DNA of 64,000 nucleotides from Variovorax paradoxus EPS (GTDB taxonomy: Bacteria > Pseudomonadota > Gammaproteobacteria > Burkholderiales > Burkholderiaceae_C): NCBI RefSeq assembly GCF_000184745.1, contig NC_014931.1, forward strand, positions 2,542,001 to 2,606,000. Reading direction: 5' to 3'. Positions 32,701 through 40,435 of the stretch are shown here, one piece after another; position 1 is the first letter of the stretch; every line of letters starts with the position of its first letter. The notes under the pieces are model-generated. The model did no database searches and was not told the origin of the DNA. It worked only from the letters and a program-made list of their open reading frames with translations. Position numbers and translations under genes: made by a program.

Positions 32701-35027
32701 AGCTGCTCGACATGGTCCGCCGCTTCGCTGCCGCGCGGTATCAGGAGGGCTACCAGAAGGGCATCCACGATGACGACGCACTGCGCCTTTTGGGCGCGCT
32801 CGTCGCGATGCAAGACCAGGCCGGCCTGCTCGCCTGGGGCCCGACCGAGCGCGCGCTGGCCTTGCTCTATTGGCAGCACGGACACCTGATCGCCCATCGC
32901 GAATCGATGCTGCGCCGCGCGCGCGCCGCGATGCAGATGCAGACCCTGTTCGGCCGGCGCGATGCGCTGGAGCAGCTCGAAGCGGACACGGCGCGTGCGC
33001 TGAAGCACTTCGCGCACGACGTGGTGCCCGACATGCTGCCGCTGGCCGAGACCGCGAGCGAAGAAGAGCGCGAGGCGCACCAAGGCCGCGTGTCCACGCT
33101 GTGCGACCAGGCCGCCGCGTACCTCGTGCGCGAGTTGGCCGGCGAGCGCGGCGGCGAAGCCTGGGCCGTCTCGGGTGCGGGCGAAGACTTGGCGGCCGCG
33201 CTGCTGCGCGAGCTGGAACGCGGCGGCCGGCGCGATGCCTGGCAGCACGACCTCGACGCCGCACCGCCCGCGGAGCGCTGGCGCCTCGCGCGTGACTGGG
33301 TGCGTGCCTACGCCGTGCACCAGGCGCCGCAGTCGATCGACTGGGTCGACGACGCGGCCAGCGTGCTGGCCATTCCGTTGTCGCGCACCCGCGTCAACGC
33401 GGCGCTCGACCGCACGGTCGAAGGCCTGCGCGGCGAGCATCCGCGCGTGGCCGATGGGCGACTGACGCTGAACCTCAACGACTTCTGGCGCCGCTTCCTG
33501 TTCCACACCATGCACGCGGTGCCGGGCTACGAGGCGCTGCAGAGCCTCCGCCACGAACTGCTCGAGCGCGAGAAGGCGCGGCTCAAGCTCGGCCAGTTCC
33601 AGGCCAAGCCGCTCTCGACGTTCGTGCGCAACCAACTGATCGACGAGCTCTACCTGCCCATCATTGGCGACAACCTTGCCAAGCAGATCGGTTCGGCGGG
33701 CGAGGGCAGCCGCACCGACCGCATGGGCCTCCTGCTGCTGATCTCGCCGCCGGGCTACGGCAAGACGACGCTGATGGAGTACGTGGCGGACCGCCTCGGC
33801 CTCATCTTCGTGCGCATCAACTGCCCGGCGCTCGGCCACGGCGTGACAGCGATCGACCCGGCCAACGCGCCCAACAGCGCGGCAAGGCAGGAGCTGGAAA
33901 AGCTCAACCTCGGCCTCGCGATGGGCAGCAACGTGATGCTGTACCTGGACGACATCCAGCACACGAGCCCCGAGTTCCTGCAGAAGTTCATTGCGCTGGC
34001 CGACGGCACGCGCCGCATCGAGGGCGTGTGGAACGGCGAGCCGCGCAGCTATGACATGCGCGGCAAACGCTTCGCGATCGTGATGGCCGGCAACCCGTAC
34101 ACCGAGTCGGGCGACGTGTTCAAGATCCCGGACATGCTGGCCAATCGCGCCGACATCTACAACCTGGGCGACGTGCTCTCGGGCCGCGAGGCGGCGTTCG
34201 CGCTCTCGTACATCGAGAACAGTCTGACCTCCAACCCCACGCTGATGCCGCTGGCCTCGCGTGACCCGAAGGACGTGCAGTTGCTGGTGAAGATGGCGCA
34301 GGGCCACGACGTGCCGAGCAGCGCGCTTTCGCACGCGTACAGCGCGGTCGAGCTGGAAGAAATCAAGGCGCTGCTGCAACGGCTGTTCCGGGCGCGCGAC
34401 CTGCTGCTGAAGGTCAACCTCGCGTACATCGAATCGGCCGCGCAGCAGGAGAGCTACCGCGTCGCGCCGCCCTTCAAGCTGCAGGGCAGCTACCGCAACA
34501 TGACCAAGCTCGCGGGCAAGATCACGCCGCTGATGCGCGACGACGAGCTCGATGCGCTGCTTCGTGACCACTATCGCGGCGAAGCGCAGACGCTGACCAC
34601 CGGCGCGGAAGAGAACCTGCTGCGCCTCGCGCAACTGCTCGGCAGCCCGACGCCGGAAGAAAGCGCTCGCTGGAAAGCCATCTGCGAGGAGTTCGTGCGC
34701 CAGCGCAAGCTCGGCGGCGCCGACGTGGACGGCAGCCAGCGTATCGCGAGCAGCATGCTCGACGTGGCGCGTGCGGTCGAAGCGCTCAAGCCAGAACCCA
34801 AGCCTGTCGCAGAAGGCCCGAGCGAAGGCCAGCGCCTGGCCGACGCCATGCTCCAGATCGCAGTGACCTACCGCGAGCTGATCCTGCCGTTGGTGACCGC
34901 CACGGAGCGCCGGCTCGAGCTCGACCGGTCGATCAAGCAGGACATGGAACGCCTCGCGGCCGAGGTGCAGGCGAGCCGCGCGGCACCCAAGCGCACGCCC
35001 CCGCCCAAACCAGACAAGGATCACTGA
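29772..35027 (+). CDS. Giant AAA+ 'DNA repair ATPase' (DUF3686 type)
   Basis: A 1751-residue cytoplasmic protein, the largest gene here. The N-terminal half matches the DUF3686 architecture of proteins annotated as DNA repair ATPase: a beta-rich region (about 60-450, e.g. FFGKIGNAELVRGVSDLMG at its end) followed by long helical coils (about 470-1000). The C-terminal AAA+ module has Walker A PPGYGKT (about 1326-1332), Walker B VMLYLDDIQ (near 1392), sensor-1 VMAGNPYT and an Arg-finger-like NRADI. The DNA-repair name is historical and I see no nuclease or helicase motif. Gene order links it to the flotillin and PspA genes. Its stop overlaps the PLD start by one base. Confidence 0.88.
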   Translation: MQPTDETGAPPGAQAPTDQTEALVSGSGSYDLLKKRLETQGEGLLKKTQALNEQRLAEFGRSDQTLILRTRARTENNAVARDIVRIGDLLLFGYNVFIGLRKETAVGDVFGLYRLAAPGEAATENDELQPVPLAGTFLEDTRFASDFRELYAYYKQATLLQLRVTQDKLLASFQIGQQLHDVRVFRWAIERDGSIHYIDNRGERDIALPASHDFEWTVATREDHVGGKHPHVNVLDTVFVETLGGDLTIKIENNTETGLGIYSEPVEDKSQSLTDAEIAWAKLGMLILLRVKPYREQVTRYLVFNIRKQQVERIDAIGGSCVQLPEDHGIIFPGGYYLQSGEYKRFDLPADVVEHLRFKRMLRSPNGEDVAYVFYDPKPGRYALFNYNLIEKKLATPIIANGYARFADGRILVFNGDDGEPTRVHPMQLWQTPFASEEHVSAQPPATGFFGKIGNAELVRGVSDLMGIARAVREQAPTRAAYEDLIRQCTRVSDAYFWLDAPEATGLMAELRSIADVARSTLAEFEKVDTIRRETARALARAEDAQHALLVDIASTIWRAPDDFVKALGRLRERRGALQMLKELRYADLPRIAAMDAALEVEQQRIGERAMQFLAADTAFNGQRQALDKLALDLPNLATSPALGQMLATLDEQAAGLDLLTEQLGSLPGGDAVIRTSILDRISLIYADINRMRADARVRRKSLGATEARAEFGAQFKLFSQAVENALEFADTPEKCDDALTRLLAQLEEIEGRFAEQEDFLADIAEKRETVYEALSARRQSLVEARQRRAQGVVDAAGRILDGIPRRIAQLADLTQVHSYFAADPMIGKLRTLIADLRTLGAAVPADELDTRLKTARDQALRSIRDKRELVSEGGDTLRLGRHAFTVHRQPVDLTLVARDEGMAYQVTGTDYQSPVDEPRLLPLQRYWNQALVSETPELSRAEYLAGRLLEALLDGKAERNWADVLTLLAEDPLHPQLLDMVRRFAAARYQEGYQKGIHDDDALRLLGALVAMQDQAGLLAWGPTERALALLYWQHGHLIAHRESMLRRARAAMQMQTLFGRRDALEQLEADTARALKHFAHDVVPDMLPLAETASEEEREAHQGRVSTLCDQAAAYLVRELAGERGGEAWAVSGAGEDLAAALLRELERGGRRDAWQHDLDAAPPAERWRLARDWVRAYAVHQAPQSIDWVDDAASVLAIPLSRTRVNAALDRTVEGLRGEHPRVADGRLTLNLNDFWRRFLFHTMHAVPGYEALQSLRHELLEREKARLKLGQFQAKPLSTFVRNQLIDELYLPIIGDNLAKQIGSAGEGSRTDRMGLLLLISPPGYGKTTLMEYVADRLGLIFVRINCPALGHGVTAIDPANAPNSAARQELEKLNLGLAMGSNVMLYLDDIQHTSPEFLQKFIALADGTRRIEGVWNGEPRSYDMRGKRFAIVMAGNPYTESGDVFKIPDMLANRADIYNLGDVLSGREAAFALSYIENSLTSNPTLMPLASRDPKDVQLLVKMAQGHDVPSSALSHAYSAVELEEIKALLQRLFRARDLLLKVNLAYIESAAQQESYRVAPPFKLQGSYRNMTKLAGKITPLMRDDELDALLRDHYRGEAQTLTTGAEENLLRLAQLLGSPTPEESARWKAICEEFVRQRKLGGADVDGSQRIASSMLDVARAVEALKPEPKPVAEGPSEGQRLADAMLQIAVTYRELILPLVTATERRLELDRSIKQDMERLAAEVQASRAAPKRTPPPKPDKDH

Positions 35028-35725
35028 TGTCCGCACTGCCCGAACTGCTCGCCCAGCTCGACGCCACCATGGCCGACGCGCGCCTGAGCGACGACGAGCG
35101 CCGCGTGCTGGTCCATACGTTGCGCGAAGCCTCGCCGCCCGAGGACGGCCTGCGTCAACTGCGCAACCGTGCCTTCGACCTGGTGCGCGCGCGCACCGCC
35201 GACCCCGAGCAGCTGTCGCTGCTCAAGTGGCTCGAAGGTGTGGTCCGCTCGATCGACACGGGCCGCTCGCCCGATGCGATCGCGGTGCACTCGCAGGCCT
35301 TCTTCAGCCCTGGCACGGCTTGCCTGCAGGCAATCAATCAGCAATTGAAGGCGGCGAAGCGCTCGATCGACCTGTGCGTCTTCACGCTGTCGGACGACCG
35401 CATCACCGCCGAGGTGCTGGCCGCGCAGCGGCGCGGCGTGGCGGTGCGGTTCATCACCGACAACGACAAGGAGTTCGACCGCGGCAGCGACGTCGGGCAA
35501 CTGCGCGCGGCCGGCATCCCGGTCGCGGTGGACCGCACCGAGGCGCACATGCACCACAAGTTCGCCATCTTCGACGGCGCGCGGCTCATCAACGGCAGCT
35601 ACAACTGGACGCGCAGCGCCTGCGAATACAACGAGGAGAACGTGATCCTCAGCAACGACCCTTCGCTCGTTCGCCGCTTCGCGGACGAATTCGACACCTT
35701 GTGGAAAGAACTGCAGGCCGACTGA
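35027..35725 (+). CDS. Phospholipase D-like protein with a single HKD motif
   Basis: A 232-residue protein with one PLD catalytic motif, HHKFAIFD (His176, Lys178, Asp183), followed by GSYNWT. Single-HKD members dimerise to build an active site and act as phospholipases, nucleases (Nuc/Zucchini type) or cardiolipin hydrolases. The N-terminal 90 residues are helical and unrelated to known PLDs. No signal peptide or membrane helix is present, so it is probably cytoplasmic or peripheral. It overlaps the ATPase stop and the next start by one base each, which indicates tight co-expression. Confidence 0.85.
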   Translation: MSALPELLAQLDATMADARLSDDERRVLVHTLREASPPEDGLRQLRNRAFDLVRARTADPEQLSLLKWLEGVVRSIDTGRSPDAIAVHSQAFFSPGTACLQAINQQLKAAKRSIDLCVFTLSDDRITAEVLAAQRRGVAVRFITDNDKEFDRGSDVGQLRAAGIPVAVDRTEAHMHHKFAIFDGARLINGSYNWTRSACEYNEENVILSNDPSLVRRFADEFDTLWKELQAD

Positions 35726-36498
35726 TGGCGAGACGAATCGACTACGACTGGGAGCTGCCTCCCGAGATGCAGCAGCGCCTGGGCGGCACCACCTACGGGG
35801 CGCAGCGCGTCATTCACGAGCAGGGCCACCTGATGGTGATCCTGCACGAGCCGCCCACCGGCTCCGGCGCCGAGCGCAAGCCCGCGGTGTTCCTGCGCAA
35901 GCCCGATGGGGCGTGGCTGCACAAGGGCAACAACCCCGGAGAACGGGCGCTCGCCAAGCTGCTCGAGAGCTATCGCGCGGCGTTCAGCACCTTCGAGATC
36001 CGGCACCAGTCCGCGGAAACGGCGGAGGAGCTGTTTCAGATCCTCGGCCCGCTGATCCCGCTCACGCGCGCCGCGATGAACATGCAGGCGACGCTGCAGG
36101 CGGCGCGCGAAGCGGCCAAGGACGACCTGATGCTCATCGATCTGCGCGACCTGGCGGTCGAGATCACGCGCGGCATGGAGTTGCTGCTGGCGGACACCCG
36201 TATGTCGCTGGACTACCGCCTCGCGCACGCGGCCGAAGAACAGGCGCGTGCGGGCATCGAGGTGAGCCGCGCGCAGCACAAGCTCAACACCATCGCCGCG
36301 CTGACTTTTCCGCTGATGGCCATCGGCGCCGCCTTCGGCATGAACCTGCACAGCGGCGCGGAGAACCTGCCGGCCTGGGTGTACTGGGTGATCTTCGCGG
36401 CCGGCATCTGCCTGGGCGTGATGCTGCGCGGCTGGGTCAAGGCGCCAGCGGCGCCGCCGGTCGTTGCAAAGCCGGCATCCACGCTGAAGAAGAAATAG
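35725..36498 (+). CDS. CorA-like two-helix membrane protein with GMN motif
   Basis: A 257-residue protein. It has a soluble helical N-terminal part and a long helix rich in EEQARAGIEVSRAQHKLNT. Two C-terminal transmembrane segments (TFPLMAIGAAFGMNLH and WVYWVIFAAGICLGVMLRGW) follow. The first ends in the GMN triad (Gly205-Asn207), the selectivity signature of CorA Mg2+ channels, located at the same point relative to the helix. It is shorter than CorA (about 316) and lacks the usual N-terminal alpha/beta domain. It ends the nine-gene operon. A pore-forming effector is a reasonable hypothesis. Confidence 0.8.
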   Translation: MARRIDYDWELPPEMQQRLGGTTYGAQRVIHEQGHLMVILHEPPTGSGAERKPAVFLRKPDGAWLHKGNNPGERALAKLLESYRAAFSTFEIRHQSAETAEELFQILGPLIPLTRAAMNMQATLQAAREAAKDDLMLIDLRDLAVEITRGMELLLADTRMSLDYRLAHAAEEQARAGIEVSRAQHKLNTIAALTFPLMAIGAAFGMNLHSGAENLPAWVYWVIFAAGICLGVMLRGWVKAPAAPPVVAKPASTLKKK

Positions 36499-36613
36499 GG
36501 CGAACAGAGGGCGGGCCTTCGTGATTCGCGAGGTCCCGCTGCTGAATGGGCACTTCTCTTCATCGCGATCTGCTTCTAGAGTCGCCTGCTTTCGCACAAG
36601 CAGAAAGACTTCC

Positions 36614-36994
36614 ATGATCGACCACCTGGATCACCTGGTGCTCACGACCGCCAACGAAGAAGCCTGCGTGCGCTTCTACGTCGACGCGCTGGGCATGACG
36701 CTGGAGACCTTCGGCGCCGGACGCAAGGCCTTCCGTTTCGGCAACCAGAAGATCAACCTGCATGTGAAGGGGCACGAGTTCGAGCCGAAGGCCGATGTAC
36801 CCACGCCCGGTTCGTTGGACCTGTGCTTCATCGCCAGCGTGCCGCTCGAAGCGGTCATCGAGCGCCTGGGCGAGAAGGGCGTGGCGATCATCGAAGGCCC
36901 CGTGATGCGCACGGGCGCGACCTCGCGCATCCGCTCGGTCTATGTGCGCGACCCCGACCTGAACCTCATCGAGATTTCAGAGCTCGCGCCCTGA
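36614..36994 (+). CDS. VOC-family (glyoxalase-like) protein
   Basis: A 126-residue vicinal-oxygen-chelate protein with the two beta-alpha-beta-beta-beta halves (MIDHLDHLVLTTANEEACVR start; SVYVRDPDLNLIEISE end). Metal ligands may be His near residue 7, His near residue 50 and the terminal Glu. Members act as dioxygenases, lyases or antibiotic-binding proteins. The last Glu in NLIEIS is typical of metal-binding VOC proteins. The real start is the ATG at 36614; the frame extends upstream without a ribosome-binding site. Confidence 0.85.
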   Translation: MIDHLDHLVLTTANEEACVRFYVDALGMTLETFGAGRKAFRFGNQKINLHVKGHEFEPKADVPTPGSLDLCFIASVPLEAVIERLGEKGVAIIEGPVMRTGATSRIRSVYVRDPDLNLIEISELAP

Positions 36995-37023
36995 AATCCG
37001 CACCCGACGGCGCCGTGCCGCGC

Positions 37024-37170
37024 CTATGCCTTGACGCCGAGCACCGACAGGATGATCGCCGCCAGCGTCAGGGTCACCGGCAGGCGGTGCGCGGCAATGG
37101 CGTGGACCTGGGCGGCCGACAGCTTCGTTTGCTGAAGGAGGTTCTTTTTGGAATGAAGTGCTGTGGACAT
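37024..37170 (-). CDS. Small single-helix membrane protein (48 aa)
   Basis: A 48-residue protein beginning MSTALHSKKNLLQQ and ending with one hydrophobic helix (RLPVTLTLAAIILSVLGVKA). CAGGAG lies eight bases before the ATG at 37170, so it is probably translated. Family and function are unknown to me. A basic N-terminal half with an in-membrane C-terminus resembles small regulatory membrane proteins. Confidence 0.6.
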   Translation of the reverse strand: MSTALHSKKNLLQQTKLSAAQVHAIAAHRLPVTLTLAAIILSVLGVKA

Positions 37171-37293
37171 ATCAAATACTCCTGAGTGACTGCGAACGGC
37201 TTGTTCGCATGGGTTCAAAGATAGACCTCCGGGTGGGGCGCGGCACGGGGCTTTTGTCGACGCGGCGTTTCCGTTTTCGCAACGATCCGCGGG

Positions 37294-38067
37294 TCACGGC
37301 CTGGAACTTCCCGCTGCCTCCAGGATCAGGTTGGCGATCCGGTCGGGGTGCGAAATCAGCGAGAGATGGCTGGATTCGATCTCGATCGTCTTCGCCTTCA
37401 TCCGCTTGGCGAGAAAGCGCTCCAGCTCGGGCGAAGTGGTGCGGTCCTGGGTCGACACGGCGTACCACGACGGCTTGGTGCGCCACGCGGCCTGCGTGGT
37501 GCGCGAGGCGAACAGCGTGTCGGAGATGCGGCCCTGCACGGCGTACAGCACACGTGCCTTGGCCGGGTCGAGATCGCCCGCGAAGTCGCGCAGGAACGCC
37601 TCTTCGCCCAGTTGCGCAAAGCCGTTCGCCTTGACCAGGCCGGCAGTGGCGGGCGGCGTGGGGAACTTCGCGGCGAGCGCGCCGTAGTCCTCGCCTGCAT
37701 CGGGGGCACGCGCGGCCACGTAGACCAGCGCCGACACCTTGGGGTCGACACCGGCTTCGCTGATCACCGTGCCGGCCCACGAGTGGCCGACCAGCACGGT
37801 CGGGCCGTCCTGCAAGGCCAGGATGCGCCGCGTGGCCTCCACGTCGTCGGCCAGCGAGGTCAGCGGGTTCTGCACCGCGGTGGCCTTCAGGCCCGCTCGC
37901 TGCAGCCGCCCGATCACGTCGGACCAGCAGGAGCCGTCGGCGTAGGCGCCATGCACCAGCACCACGTTGCGCACGCCCGGCGCCAGCGTCTGCGCGAGGC
38001 CGCGGGTGGAAAGGGTGGATGCGGCAACGCCTGCGACGATGGCGGCGGAGAAAGAGCGGCGGTTCAT
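37294..38067 (-). CDS. Exported alpha/beta hydrolase
   Basis: A 257-residue esterase-like hydrolase. It has a Tat-type signal (NRRSFSAAIVAGVAASTL) and the mature fold begins VVLVHGAYADGSCWSDVI (oxyanion-hole segment). The nucleophile elbow is GHSWAG (Ser near residue 104) and a late His lies in IESSHLSLIS. The family resembles salicylate-esterase-like (SABP2/MES-type) hydrolases. AAGGA precedes ATG 38067. Substrate unknown. Confidence 0.87.
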   Translation of the reverse strand: MNRRSFSAAIVAGVAASTLSTRGLAQTLAPGVRNVVLVHGAYADGSCWSDVIGRLQRAGLKATAVQNPLTSLADDVEATRRILALQDGPTVLVGHSWAGTVISEAGVDPKVSALVYVAARAPDAGEDYGALAAKFPTPPATAGLVKANGFAQLGEEAFLRDFAGDLDPAKARVLYAVQGRISDTLFASRTTQAAWRTKPSWYAVSTQDRTTSPELERFLAKRMKAKTIEIESSHLSLISHPDRIANLILEAAGSSRP

Positions 38068-38204
38068 GGGGCTGGGTCCTTGTGCAGGGAGTGGGGTAGG
38101 GGAACTGATGTCCCGTACTTTCGGAGCCGCACGTTCCGCGCGAATTGCGTCCGCCCGCACTTCGATGCAGATGAAGCGGGCGCGGATTACAGACGAAACA
38201 TGAG

Positions 38205-38224
38205 GCCGGCCCCGCGGGGCCGGC
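38205..38224 (-). terminator. 20-bp perfect palindrome after the PAS-LuxR gene
   Basis: GCCGGCCCCGCGGGGCCGGC at 38205-38224 is fully self-complementary and lies 15 bases beyond the stop of the minus-strand regulator gene. It has no U tract, so the role as terminator is probable but not certain. Confidence 0.5.
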
Positions 38225-38238
38225 TTGCTGCGCAGGAG

Positions 38239-38805
38239 TCAGCCCGCGATGAGCTTCTGAACCAGCTCCGCGGTCGTCGCCGCCGCGTACTTGCGCATCA
38301 GCCGCGCCCGGTGCAGCTCGACCGTGCGGTGGCTGATGCCCAGCGCCTTGCCGATTTCCTTGGAGGTCAGCCCCTGCATCACCTGCGCCGCCACCTCGCG
38401 CTCGCGCGGCGTGAGCTCGGCCTTCACGGCGCGGCGCGAGCCCAGGTCCTCGAAGGTCCAGATGCCGGCTTCGTGCGGCGCCGCGCGGTTCATCGCGTGG
38501 CCGGTGACGTGGCACCAGAAGGTCTCGCCGGCGATGGCGCCGTGCAGGCCGCCCAGGCGCTTCATCATCCGGTTGTCGGCGTAGTGCCCGCTGGCGTTCA
38601 GAAAGGGTTCCATGCGCTTGCCGATGCGCTCGAACTCGGCCACGCTGGGGTAGAGGATGCTGAACGAATGCCCCACCAAGGCGGAGGGCGTTGCGCCGAA
38701 GATCTCGCACACGCGCAGGTTGCACGCCACGATGGTGCGGTTGCTCGAAACCACCATGCCGACGGGTGCATGTTCAAAAGCCAGCCGGTAATCGATCTCG
38801 GGCAT
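38239..38805 (-). CDS. PAS-LuxR transcriptional regulator
   Basis: A 188-residue regulator with an N-terminal PAS domain (FEHAPVGMVVSSNRTIVACN, near residues 9-28) and a C-terminal LuxR/NarL HTH (LTPREREVAAQVMQGLTSKE, with the recognition helix in GISHRTVELHRARLMRKY). No phospho-acceptor domain is present, so the PAS part probably senses a ligand directly. It is divergent from scoAB across a perfect palindrome and is the likely regulator of that operon. Confidence 0.87.
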   Translation of the reverse strand: MPEIDYRLAFEHAPVGMVVSSNRTIVACNLRVCEIFGATPSALVGHSFSILYPSVAEFERIGKRMEPFLNASGHYADNRMMKRLGGLHGAIAGETFWCHVTGHAMNRAAPHEAGIWTFEDLGSRRAVKAELTPREREVAAQVMQGLTSKEIGKALGISHRTVELHRARLMRKYAAATTAELVQKLIAG

Positions 38806-38824
38806 CGGGGGTCACCATTACGAA

Positions 38825-38850
38825 ATACTACGTATACGGGTACGTAGTAT
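38825..38850. promoter_or_regulatory. Palindromic operator between the LuxR regulator and scoA
   Basis: ATACTACGTA (38825-38834) and TACGTAGTAT (38841-38850) are exact reverse complements with a six-base spacer. The element is centred 33 bases upstream of the regulator ATG and 73 bases before the scoA start, in the only AT-rich part of the gap. LuxR-type regulators bind dyads of this size as dimers; assignment to the adjacent regulator is inference. Confidence 0.7.
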
Positions 38851-38909
38851 CGTTGACGGCTTCCCACCCAATCACCCACCCACTCTCACCATTCCATCAA
38901 GGAGCCCGA

Positions 38910-39722
38910 GTGAACAAGATTTATCCCTCCGCAGACGCGGCACTCAAGGGGGTCGTGGCCGACGGGCAGATGCTCGCGGTCGGCGGCTTCGGCCTGTGCG
39001 GCATTCCCGAAGCGCTGATCGAGGCGCTGAAGGACTCCGGCGCGCAGAACCTCACCGTCATCTCCAACAACGCGGGCGTCGACGGCTTCGGCCTCGGCAA
39101 GCTGCTCGAGACCCGCCAGATCAAGAAGATGATCGCGTCGTACGTGGGCGAGAACAAGGAGTTCGAGCGCCAGTACCTCGCGGGCGAACTGGCCCTCGAA
39201 TTCACGCCGCAGGGCACGCTGGCCGAAAAGCTGCGCGCGGGCGGCGCCGGCATTCCGGCCTTCTTCACCAAGACGGGCGTGGGCACGCAAGTGGCCGAAG
39301 GCAAGGAACTGCGCGAGTTCGACGGCGAGACCTACGTGATGGAACGTTCGCTGGTGCCCGACGTGGCGCTGGTGAAGGCCGACGTGGCCGACAAGTCGGG
39401 CAACCTGCGCTTCCGTCTCACGGCACGCAACTTCAACCCGGCCGCCGCGATGGCCGGCAAGATCTGCATCGTCGAGGTCGAGAAGATCGTCGAAGTGGGC
39501 GAGCTGGCCCCCGACGACATCCACCTGCCGGGCATCTATGTGCACCGCATCGTGCTCAACAGCAATCCCGAGAAGCGCATCGAGAAGCGCACCGTGAGCG
39601 CCGCGGCGCCGGTCGATGCCGCCGCCGCGAAGGTCGAGGCGCAGGCCGCGATCGCGCAGGCCGCGGCCGGCAGCGAGCAGCCCGTGCCCACCGTGCCCGT
39701 CAACAAGAAAGAAGGAGCCTGA
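38910..39722 (+). CDS. scoA: 3-oxoacid CoA-transferase subunit A
   Basis: A 270-residue alpha subunit of succinyl-CoA:3-ketoacid CoA-transferase, which activates acetoacetate. [17 protein letters not shown] is the CoA-binding segment, and [15 protein letters not shown] and [29 protein letters not shown] are family hallmarks. Start is GTG 38910 with AAGGAG five bases upstream. ScoA proteins are usually about 235 residues; here a low-complexity Ala-rich tail (about residues 230-270) is added. It is one base upstream of scoB's start region and divergent from a PAS-LuxR gene. Confidence 0.93.
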   Translation: MNKIYPSADAALKGVVADGQMLAVGGFGLCGIPEALIEALKDSGAQNLTVISNNAGVDGFGLGKLLETRQIKKMIASYVGENKEFERQYLAGELALEFTPQGTLAEKLRAGGAGIPAFFTKTGVGTQVAEGKELREFDGETYVMERSLVPDVALVKADVADKSGNLRFRLTARNFNPAAAMAGKICIVEVEKIVEVGELAPDDIHLPGIYVHRIVLNSNPEKRIEKRTVSAAAPVDAAAAKVEAQAAIAQAAAGSEQPVPTVPVNKKEGA

Positions 39723-39723
39723 G

Positions 39724-40362
<639 letters not shown>

Positions 40363-40385
40363 AGGCGCTCGCATCCGACACCGAC

Positions 40386-40407
40386 AAGGGCCGCTTTCGC
40401 GGCCCTT
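40386..40407 (+). terminator. Hairpin after scoAB
   Basis: AAGGGCCGC (40386-40394) and GCGGCCCTT (40399-40407) form a nine-base perfect stem with a four-base loop (TTTC), 24 bases after the scoB stop. Only a short T-rich stretch follows. Confidence 0.6.
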
Positions 40408-40435
40408 CGTCATGGCGGGATGAGAAACTGCGCGC

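Noticed and set aside
28926..35036. A 2036-residue open frame antisense to the flotillin/ATPase genes
   Set aside because: Long antisense frames arise in GC-rich coding sequence. The predicted protein is His/Arg/Val-rich with no domain pattern, while the sense strand has clear families with starts and ribosome-binding sites.
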